Shown here: piece after piece, positions 1 to 5,706 of the stretch
Position numbering within the stretch: the stretch's first letter is position 1
Layout of the letters: every line of letters starts with the position of its first letter
From: Desulfobacterales bacterium
GTDB lineage: Bacteria > Desulfobacterota > Desulfobacteria > Desulfobacterales > C00003106
Length of the DNA: 8,839 bases
Direction of reading: 5' to 3'
NCBI GenBank assembly: GCA_030672555.1
Contig: DAOVGD010000108.1
Location: 1-8,839 of the forward strand
The notes under the pieces: generated by a model
What the model was told of the DNA's origin: nothing
The model's database searches: none
The model's input: only the letters and a program-made list of their open reading frames with translations
Translations under genes and position numbers: made by a program

Positions 1-1455
1 ATGATTACTCCGGAGTGTGCGCCGGTTGCAAAGGTTGGTGGTCTGGGAGATGTTGTTCAGGGGCTCTCCCGTGAACTCCAGTTGCGGGGGAATGATGTGG
101 AGATTATCCTCCCCAAGTATGATTGCATGCGGTATGATCAAATTTGGGGGTTACAGAAGACATACAGTGATCTCTGGGTTCCCTACCATGACCAATGGTT
201 TCACTGCGACGTCTATTTTGGCTTTGTGGACGGCTTGAAATGTTTTTTTATTGACGACCATTCTTCCAAGAACTTCTTTAACAGAGGTGTATTTTACGGA
301 CATCATGATGATCCGGAGCGGTTTGCGTTCTTTTGTAAGGCGGCGCTGGAGTTCATGCTGAAGACAAACAAACATCCGGAGATTATCCAATGCCATGATT
401 GGCAGACGGGGCTGGTCCCTGTACTCCTCTATGAGATATACAAGTATTCTGGGATGACCCATCCCAGGGTCTGCTATACTCTGCACAATTTAAGACACCA
501 GGGTGTCACCGGTGAACATGTTCTTCGGCAAGTCGGTCTCAATCCCACACACTATATGAACCAGGACAGACTTCAAGATAACTTCAACCCCAGCGCCGTC
601 AACCTCATGAAAGGCGGAATTGTCTATTCCAATTTCGTCACAACCGTTTCTCCCAAATATGCGGACGAAATAAAGCATTCGGATCTTGGCTGCGGACTTC
701 AACATACCCTTTATGTACATGGTCTGAAATTTGGAGGGGTTTTGAACGGTGTTGATTATAATGTATGGAACCCCAAAATCGACCAACATATCGCATGCCG
801 CTACTCAATCGATACCATAGAAGATAAGTATAAAAATAAAGAGGCCCTCCGTCATAGATTATGGCTTAGTGATGGCTTTAAACCGATTGTTTCTGTTATC
901 AGTCGCTTAGATCATCAAAAAGGGGTTGAATTAATACGACATGCTATCTTTTATTCCCTGGCAAACGGATGCCAGGTTGTCTTGTTGGGCTCGAGTCCTG
1001 ATCGAGATATCAATAATGAATTTTGGGAGCTAAAACATCTTTTGAATGATAATCCGGATTGCCACCTTGAAATCGGATACAACGAAGAGTTGGCCCATAT
1101 GATTTACGCAGGCGCAGACATGATCGTTATCCCAAGCGCTTTTGAGCCGTGCGGTCTTACACAGATGATCGCTATGAAGTATGGAACAGTTCCCATCGTC
1201 CGTAACACCGGCGGATTGGCAAGTACTGTTTTTGACACAGATTATGCCTGGAAACCGTATCAAGAACGCAACGGTTATGTGTTTAACGACTTTAGTAACG
1301 AAGGATTAGAATCTGCCTTGCATAGAGCCGTCGGTATGTGGTACAGTCATCCGCGATATTTTCAGGAATTGATGGCAAATGGTATGCGATGCGACTATTC
1401 CTGGAATTATCCCGGAGAGCATTATTTAAATATCTACAATCATATCAGTGAGTAG
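1..1455 (+). CDS. glgA: Glycogen synthase (GT5 family), 5' end cut by window edge
   Basis: Transfers glucose from ADP-glucose (or UDP-glucose) to the non-reducing end of alpha-1,4-glucan in the cytoplasm, making glycogen. The 484 visible residues cover both GT-B halves. The N-terminal nucleotide-sugar loop K11-x-G-G is followed by a HDWQTG motif (132-137), the SPKYADEI segment (217-224), LNGVDYNVWNP (248-258), the C-terminal SRLDHQKG motif (R302 and K307 match the family's substrate-binding Arg and Lys), and FEPCGL with E382. Length matches the family (about 480 residues). The reading begins at base 1 with an ATG, but homologues normally have a few more residues (a short beta strand) before ITPECAPVAKVGGLGD, so the true start is probably just outside the window. 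A receiver-domain gene follows after 162 bases on the same strand. The function call is firm; donor preference cannot be read from sequence. Confidence 0.95.
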   Translation: MITPECAPVAKVGGLGDVVQGLSRELQLRGNDVEIILPKYDCMRYDQIWGLQKTYSDLWVPYHDQWFHCDVYFGFVDGLKCFFIDDHSSKNFFNRGVFYGHHDDPERFAFFCKAALEFMLKTNKHPEIIQCHDWQTGLVPVLLYEIYKYSGMTHPRVCYTLHNLRHQGVTGEHVLRQVGLNPTHYMNQDRLQDNFNPSAVNLMKGGIVYSNFVTTVSPKYADEIKHSDLGCGLQHTLYVHGLKFGGVLNGVDYNVWNPKIDQHIACRYSIDTIEDKYKNKEALRHRLWLSDGFKPIVSVISRLDHQKGVELIRHAIFYSLANGCQVVLLGSSPDRDINNEFWELKHLLNDNPDCHLEIGYNEELAHMIYAGADMIVIPSAFEPCGLTQMIAMKYGTVPIVRNTGGLASTVFDTDYAWKPYQERNGYVFNDFSNEGLESALHRAVGMWYSHPRYFQELMANGMRCDYSWNYPGEHYLNIYNHISE

Positions 1456-1532
1456 TATAAAGGCTATAAACTTTCAGAAAAAGATCTTGGTTTTTGGATA
1501 GCACATAGCTTGAATAAATCCGAAAATCGATA

Positions 1533-1559
1533 TTCGAATTTACCCTTTTTTTCGAATTT
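1533..1559. repeat. Direct repeat pair with TTCGAA palindromic core
   Basis: TTCGAATTT occurs at 1533-1541 and again at 1551-1559, 18 bases start to start, between glgA and the receiver gene. Each copy contains the palindrome TTCGAA, and an imperfect palindrome (7 of 8 pairs) overlaps at 1521-1536. The spacing is close to two helical turns, so this could be a two-site operator for the receiver gene, but the region is AT-rich and chance is a real alternative. Confidence 0.3.
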
Positions 1560-1603
1560 GAGCCGTTACTTTGCCCAAAATATTTTCTTAAGAACTATAA
1601 ATG

Positions 1604-1612
1604 AAAGGAGGG
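1604..1612 (+). promoter_or_regulatory. Strong ribosome binding site of the receiver gene
   Basis: AAAGGAGGG lies with its GGAGG core six bases before the ATG at 1618. It decides the start: the reading frame is open further upstream to a TTG at 1510, but that codon has no such site and would add 36 residues with no receiver-domain character. Confidence 0.8.
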
Positions 1613-1617
1613 ATAGT

Positions 1618-2067
1618 ATGGCCGACGGGTTGGACGTTATTATCGTAGATGACGATCCAGCGATATGCGAGGTGGTTTCAGAGATTGTCAAAAAGTTCTA
1701 TACGTGGGGTGATGTTTTTGCATTTACAGATGCCGATGAGGCGACAACATATTGTCGAAATCGTGACACCGAAGTTGCTATTTTCGTATTAGATGTATTT
1801 CTGGGCGGAAAAAGTGGCTTCTTTTTTCTTGATACCATTGCGGACAAATACCCCATGGCTCATGAAGACACGATCATCATTACCGGCAATGCCAGTGATG
1901 ATGTGGTAAACATGTGTGTGGCTTCGGACATTACCTCTTTATTAGAGAAGCCTATCAAGCCTTACGCATTGCAACTTGCTATTAGAGCGATCGTGACAAA
2001 ATACCTAAAATTTGCCAAAAGAGTACTCCGGGATCCGACTTTTGCCGAAAGTATAGCAAGGTTTTGA
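1618..2067 (+). CDS. Single-domain response regulator (CheY-like receiver)
   Basis: A 149-residue protein that is essentially one phospho-receiver domain. The acid cluster D11-D12-D13 follows the first beta strand (LDVIIV). The predicted phospho-acceptor is D59 in VLDVFLGG, the conserved switch Thr is T89 in IIITG, and the conserved Lys is K111 in LEKPIKP, with the usual Lys-Pro. All catalytic positions are present, so it should accept phosphate from a histidine kinase. No output domain follows; the tail after about residue 128 is a short basic helix. It therefore probably acts by protein contact, as CheY or Spo0F do. No kinase is visible in the window. It lies 162 bases after glgA, and its stop codon is two bases from the stop of the opposing topoisomerase-like gene. 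A role in controlling glucan metabolism is inferred from position only. Confidence 0.9.
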   Translation: MADGLDVIIVDDDPAICEVVSEIVKKFYTWGDVFAFTDADEATTYCRNRDTEVAIFVLDVFLGGKSGFFFLDTIADKYPMAHEDTIIITGNASDDVVNMCVASDITSLLEKPIKPYALQLAIRAIVTKYLKFAKRVLRDPTFAESIARF

Positions 2068-2069
2068 TG

Positions 2070-4583
2070 TCATTTTTTAGATGATCGTTTAGTTCTCTTT
2101 TTCTTAGATCGGGGGCGCATCCCTTTTCCACGGGTACCTGCTTTAGAGCCTTCTCTTTTTGCGATTTTTTGTGCCACTTCTTTGGGCGGGGATTGCTGAT
2201 GTTTGCAACTCGATTGGGGACACTTAAGAGAGACTGATCCTCTTGCATTTTTCTTTTCTATTAAGAAAGGATGTCCACATGCCGGACACTGTATAGCATG
2301 GGGCTGCGACCATGCGATGAATTCGCACTCTTTGTCTGAGCACACATAAAATCTTTTTCCGATTTTCGTATGTTTACTCCGTATCTTACCATTGTTACAT
2401 ACAGGGCAATCCATATCCAAAGTCTCTTTTTCTCCGTACGGTTCGGTATGATGACACTGGGGATAACCGGTGCATGCCCAAAACAATCCAAACCTGCCTC
2501 GCTTTACTTGCATAGCCTTGCCACATTCTGCGCAAGTCCTTTCCTCGGCCTCAATCTGAACCGTTGCATCCTTTGCGTTCTTGGTAAAACGACATTTCGG
2601 GAACGCTGAACAGCCATAAAATGGTCCGAACCGCCCGACTTTGAGATTCAATGCTGAGCCGCATTTGGGGCATATTTGAGGTTCTTGTGCATCGGCATCT
2701 TTTTCTTCCGGAGTTTCTGCCTTTAGCTCTTCTTCTTCCGAGGAAGGTTCTTTGATTTCTTTGTCAATACTGGTTTCATCCGGTTGGTCTGAGGCTGCGG
2801 TCTCAGCTACTTCTTCAGTCCTCTCATCTGCTTCTGTCATCTTTTCACTTTTCACTTTTAATTTTTCACTTACAACTTCTTCAGGCTCCTCAGGGGCCTT
2901 TGATTTCACTAAGACGCTGCCGTGCATGTTAAGGGTTTGATTAAACTGTTCTACGGCCCACATCAAGCCCTTGCGCCCGGAAATGGCCTCGTCCATCGTC
3001 TGAACTATGTAGGCAACCAGGTTTAATCCGCTCATCTTTGGAAAGGCGCGGTCGAGTACATTTACTACTTTTATGGAGTTTTCTAATGGTCTGATATTTC
3101 CTTCTTCTGATATTTCCAGGTAACCTTTTTGTAACATATCTTTCAAAATGGTTATGACATCATCGTTCATGTCAAATCCCATTTCCGCCATATCAGAAAA
3201 GAGGGTTTCCATCGTATAATATTCGGGGTCGATACCACTTGTTCGTTGAGGAATAATTTTTGCGGCCTTAAGTTTTAATCCTTCTTTTAGACCTACCAAA
3301 GGGGAGGGGGCCAACAACTTGTTTTCAAGCATTCCCTGATACATTCCCATGTATCCTTGCTCTTTAATCACAGTTGCTTCGGTCACCAATATACACCCGT
3401 CTTCTCCCTGAAAAGTTACCTCTATCTTTTCACCCTTTGCCGGCATCATCTGACTGGCTAATGCTCGGCTGCGTATGAGTTCATAAAGATCTATCACCTC
3501 TTTTGGAAGAGTTGTTCCCAACTCTTCCGGGATAAGATCAGGGAAGATCGGCACAACAGGTAGCTGGTCGCTTAAGATAGAGTCCGGCGCCGTGCCCAAT
3601 GCCGACTCTCCTTTTGTTGTAACAATAGATTGTCGCAGTGATGCAATGAGATTTTCCGGCAGATCGTTTTCCAGAGTAGAATAAAAAGATATGAGGCCTT
3701 GGTGTTTACCGTTGATCGTTGCACCATAAAAGAGTTGTTTGGCCAATTCCGAGGTCTTCTCAGGGTCCATCCCTAACAGTAGATATGCTTCTTGGATAAG
3801 ATCGAGCGTGTTAAACGGCTTGGGAGGATAAAAGGTCCAGGGGACCTGGCTGACCGATTTGACCGAAAAAGTGTTTTGTTTCAACAGGGAAAGTATGGTT
3901 TTAACATCGTCCTTATTTTTTATCAGACCGTCTTTAGTGATTCCATCGGCAGCCTTCAATGTAGCTGTAATATTACCATTGAGCGCCGCGAACTGGGCTC
4001 TAATTTGCCATTTATTTTTTGGAGAAAAGTCCTTTATTTCGTTTTCCCGTTCGCTCAGGAAAAGGATGATAGTAATTGTGGTAATATCAATGGGAAGCCC
4101 CTGGATCCCAATTTTTGTTCCGATGAGCCGTTCAAGATGCTTGGAAAAGAAATGGTCGAATATGGTCTTGACCTGAAAGGCTAAGGCCTCATTGTCCTGT
4201 ATATCGCCCGGTGATTCTAAATTCTTTCGAATATTATCCTTTGTCAGCTCGTTAAGACGAAGTCGTTTTAGTTTATTCTTTCCTTCTGTTTTTGTATGGA
4301 TAAATTCGCTGATCATCCACGACCAGTATTCTCCTCGTTGATTAGCATCAAAAGCAAGATATATATCGTTATTTGCAAGAGAAAGAAGTTTATCAATAAA
4401 TTCCTGGGAAGACGGAAGGGGTGTGAAAGAAAAGGTTGCTTTTGTGTTATCCGTATCATTTGGCTGCGGTGAAATTTTGATAGGGACTGAATCTACAATA
4501 AGTGTTATTAATTCTTCATCCCACTGATCGCGAATACTTGCTTCTTTAGATGCAGATTCAACAATAAATACTGGTTTTGACAC
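2070..4583 (-). CDS. Topoisomerase I-like protein with degraded active site and four C-terminal zinc ribbons
   Basis: The 837 residues follow the topoisomerase I (TopA) plan. A TOPRIM-like start (FIVESASKEASI, with E9 and K13) is followed by LAFDANQRGEYWSW (76-89), NELTKDNIRKNLESPGDI (111-128), YPPKPFNTLDLIQEA (252-266), GLISFYST (296-303) and LYELIRSRALASQMMPA (366-382). An acidic linker (about 563-636) leads to four Cys4 ribbons: C638/641/658/664, C684/687/704/710, C726/729/748/753 and C766/769/788/793. A Lys/Arg-rich tail ends the protein. Catalytic positions are lost: the metal motif DLDREGE reads DANQRGE, the nucleophile motif ITYMRTDS reads ISFYSTLE, LSAGRVQS reads LPIDITTI, and HEAIRP reads VVPIFP. 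Strand passage is therefore unlikely, while nucleic-acid binding by the ribbons and tail is plausible. The start is GTG with a good ribosome site. The gene stands alone on the minus strand, 240 bases after the PilZ gene. That it is a paralogue beside a working TopA elsewhere is inference. Confidence 0.85.
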   Translation of the reverse strand: MSKPVFIVESASKEASIRDQWDEELITLIVDSVPIKISPQPNDTDNTKATFSFTPLPSSQEFIDKLLSLANNDIYLAFDANQRGEYWSWMISEFIHTKTEGKNKLKRLRLNELTKDNIRKNLESPGDIQDNEALAFQVKTIFDHFFSKHLERLIGTKIGIQGLPIDITTITIILFLSERENEIKDFSPKNKWQIRAQFAALNGNITATLKAADGITKDGLIKNKDDVKTILSLLKQNTFSVKSVSQVPWTFYPPKPFNTLDLIQEAYLLLGMDPEKTSELAKQLFYGATINGKHQGLISFYSTLENDLPENLIASLRQSIVTTKGESALGTAPDSILSDQLPVVPIFPDLIPEELGTTLPKEVIDLYELIRSRALASQMMPAKGEKIEVTFQGEDGCILVTEATVIKEQGYMGMYQGMLENKLLAPSPLVGLKEGLKLKAAKIIPQRTSGIDPEYYTMETLFSDMAEMGFDMNDDVITILKDMLQKGYLEISEEGNIRPLENSIKVVNVLDRAFPKMSGLNLVAYIVQTMDEAISGRKGLMWAVEQFNQTLNMHGSVLVKSKAPEEPEEVVSEKLKVKSEKMTEADERTEEVAETAASDQPDETSIDKEIKEPSSEEEELKAETPEEKDADAQEPQICPKCGSALNLKVGRFGPFYGCSAFPKCRFTKNAKDATVQIEAEERTCAECGKAMQVKRGRFGLFWACTGYPQCHHTEPYGEKETLDMDCPVCNNGKIRSKHTKIGKRFYVCSDKECEFIAWSQPHAIQCPACGHPFLIEKKNARGSVSLKCPQSSCKHQQSPPKEVAQKIAKREGSKAGTRGKGMRPRSKKKRTKRSSKK
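2843..2870 (-). repeat. Heptanucleotide repeat inside the topoisomerase-like gene
   Basis: Read on the coding strand there are four consecutive 7-base units: AGTGAAA, AATTAAA, AGTGAAA, AGTGAAA. They encode the Ser/Glu/Lys/Leu/Val-rich stretch around residues 572-581 in the acidic linker. The unit length is not a multiple of three, yet the frame stays open. The unit differs in sequence, but not in length, from the heptamer tract at 8458-8548. Confidence 0.7.
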
Positions 4584-4590
4584 AACAGAG

Positions 4591-4597
4591 TCTCCTG
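4591..4597 (-). promoter_or_regulatory. Ribosome binding site for the GTG start of the topoisomerase-like gene
   Basis: On the minus strand CAGGAGA precedes the GTG at 4583, with eight bases between AGGAG and the start codon. This supports GTG as the start, which also places the first beta strand (PVFIVES) at the very N-terminus as in TopA. Confidence 0.75.
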
Positions 4598-4612
4598 TAT
4601 ATAGATTTAAGG

Positions 4613-4638
4613 TTGAAGACTTTTTACAAAGCCGTCAA
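4613..4638 (-). repeat. Shared 26-bp element, copy B (before the topoisomerase-like gene)
   Basis: Read on the minus strand it starts TTGACGGCTTT and ends with the core GTAAAAAGTCTTCAA. It matches copy A at 5649-5674 at 23 of 26 positions. It ends 29 bases before the GTG start of the topoisomerase-like gene. It may be a dispersed intergenic repeat or a regulatory site. A TTGACG at its front resembles a -35 box, but no good -10 follows at 16-18 bases. Confidence 0.6.
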
Positions 4639-4681
4639 GATTAACAAGAATATTTATAAGATTTTTATCGGTTTGAGATGT

Positions 4682-4740
4682 AAAAAAGTTTAAAAAATTC
4701 AGAAAAAGATGACCTGAATGGGGTTACCTAAAACTTTTTT
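4682..4740. repeat. Ten-base inverted repeat with long loop in the gap between PilZ and topoisomerase-like genes
   Basis: AAAAAAGTTT at 4682-4691 is exactly complementary to AAACTTTTTT at 4731-4740, with a 39-base loop. It lies downstream of the PilZ gene in its transcription direction. The stem is almost all A/T, so it is a weak candidate terminator at best. The pair lies between copies B and C of the 26-bp element. Confidence 0.3.
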
Positions 4741-4757
4741 GATGGCTTTTAAAAAAG
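4739..4757 (+). repeat. Degraded third copy (C) of the shared element
   Basis: TTGATGGC followed by a T-run, an A-run and G resembles the first 19 bases of the 26-bp element, matching copy B at 16 of 19 positions, but on the plus strand. Copies B and C therefore form an imperfect inverted pair with their TTGA ends facing inward, about 100 bases apart. Confidence 0.4.
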
Positions 4758-4823
4758 GGTAGAAATAGAGGCAATAGATAAAGTTGTGAGGAGAAAAACA
4801 AGTGGTCAGATGAGCCCTGCTCT

Positions 4824-5528
4824 TTATTGCAGCTCCATATCACTAATACTTAGCGCTGAGACATACTGTTGTAGATCTTTGAGCTGTTCATCTTTAATCT
4901 GGGTAAAGAGTGCCCCGACACCCGGCAAACGGTCCTGTTCACCCCAATGCTGGACCCATCGGATTTCACATTGGATCGGCGAAGTGTCTTCTAACTCTTT
5001 TATCCGTATCCAAATCCTCTCGTTGCTGTTGAGCGGATGTAGTGTATTAATAAAGCATCCCCGGAATGAAATATCGATTATGTTAGCACGAATTCCTTTT
5101 TCTTCGTCAAATTCATTATCCTGAAATATTATGACATTTAAAATTTTGTTTATTCGCCGGTCGATCCGAATTCTGGATGGCTTAAGCTCCTTGCATTTTG
5201 CAATAAAGACCTGTAACGAATCGTCACCTGGAACATCTTGTCCCGGAAAGAGACCGACAACAGAATTAGTTGAAGGATTGATACGCAGTCGAATTGCTGG
5301 TAATCTTATACTAAGTTTATCAATAAGCTGTTTTTTGGAGTCAGAAGTTCTTATCATCGTTTTGAGATCGACGAGTATCCCCGAATACTTTTTCCTGCGG
5401 CACTTCTGGAAAACTTCGTTTGGTCCTTGCACGCAGTCTATTACAGCATTAAATTTTTGAAGCTCTTTTAAATAGCGTTTTCTTCTTTCTCCTGGTTCGG
5501 CAATCAGTATCAAATTAAAAGAGGACAT
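4824..5528 (-). CDS. PilZ-domain protein with receiver-like N-terminus
   Basis: A 234-residue soluble protein with no signal peptide or membrane segment. The C-terminal half is a PilZ domain carrying both c-di-GMP binding motifs: RxxxR (R121 to R125, in RIDRR) and D-x-S-x-x-G (D152, S154, G157, in DISFRG). The later strands CEIRWVQ (187-193) and PGVGALF (202-208) follow. Residues 1 to about 110 resemble a receiver fold: strand FNLILIAEP, helix, then GILVDLKTM with D54 at the phospho-acceptor-like place. The acidic pocket is only E11 and the switch Thr/Lys positions are not evident, so phosphorylation is doubtful. It probably senses c-di-GMP and acts on a partner protein. The ATG at 5526-5528 has AAAGGAA upstream on the minus strand (5536-5542) and a near-consensus promoter further up. 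It is divergent from the GH57 gene. The PilZ call is firm; the target is unknown. Confidence 0.88.
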   Translation of the reverse strand: MSSFNLILIAEPGERRKRYLKELQKFNAVIDCVQGPNEVFQKCRRKKYSGILVDLKTMIRTSDSKKQLIDKLSIRLPAIRLRINPSTNSVVGLFPGQDVPGDDSLQVFIAKCKELKPSRIRIDRRINKILNVIIFQDNEFDEEKGIRANIIDISFRGCFINTLHPLNSNERIWIRIKELEDTSPIQCEIRWVQHWGEQDRLPGVGALFTQIKDEQLKDLQQYVSALSISDMELQ

Positions 5529-5602
5529 AAGATCGTTCCTTTGTACGAAAATATTTGTGTAACTCTTGCTTCTTGCCTTGAGAACTACTTTATATTTATG
5601 TT

Positions 5603-5631
5603 TTTATAATTTAAAACTAATTAGGTGTCAA
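5603..5631 (-). promoter_or_regulatory. Near-consensus sigma-70 promoter for the PilZ gene
   Basis: On the minus strand a perfect -35 TTGACA (5626-5631) is followed after exactly 17 bases by TATAAA (5603-5608), five of six to the -10 consensus. Predicted transcription starts near 5596, giving a leader of about 68 bases to the PilZ ATG. A perfect TATAAT also reads on the plus strand at 5605-5610, overlapping this -10, and could belong to a divergent promoter for the GH57 gene, although no good -35 sits at the right distance. Confidence 0.65.
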
Positions 5632-5648
5632 CTTTCTTCAAGACAAAA

Positions 5649-5674
5649 TTGATGGTTTCGTAAAAAGTCTTCAA
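5649..5674 (+). repeat. Shared 26-bp element, copy A (before the GH57 gene)
   Basis: It starts TTGATGGTTTC and ends with the core GTAAAAAGTCTTCAA, identical over those 15 bases to copy B at 4613-4638 on the other strand. It ends 32 bases before the GH57 ATG, so it lies in the same orientation and at nearly the same distance from its gene as copy B. Confidence 0.6.
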
Positions 5675-5694
5675 TTTTGATAAAAAATCTAAAC

Positions 5695-5698
5695 GGAG
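5695..5698 (+). promoter_or_regulatory. Ribosome binding site of the GH57 gene
   Basis: GGAG lies eight bases before the ATG at 5707. It supports that ATG over the in-frame TTG at 5677, which has no such site and would add ten residues ahead of the conserved YVWIHGHFYQPP start of the family. Confidence 0.7.
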
Positions 5699-5706
5699 TA
5701 TTTGAT

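Noticed and set aside
1510..1617. TTG-initiated N-terminal extension of the receiver gene by 36 residues
   Set aside because: No ribosome site at the TTG, while the ATG at 1618 has a strong one and begins a standard receiver domain.
3792..4184. Plus-strand open frames of 105-130 codons inside the topoisomerase-like gene
   Set aside because: They are antisense shadows; their translations show no domain character and no ribosome site, while the minus-strand frame is continuous and recognisable.
4600..4680. Sigma-70 promoter for the topoisomerase-like gene
   Set aside because: A TTGACG box is present in the 26-bp element but no acceptable -10 lies 16-18 bases further; the TATAAA upstream lacks a -35.
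1473..4710. Identical 13-base string TTCAGAAAAAGAT at 1473-1485 and 4698-4710
   Set aside because: In AT-rich DNA of this length a 13-base match is expected about once by chance; the flanks do not match.
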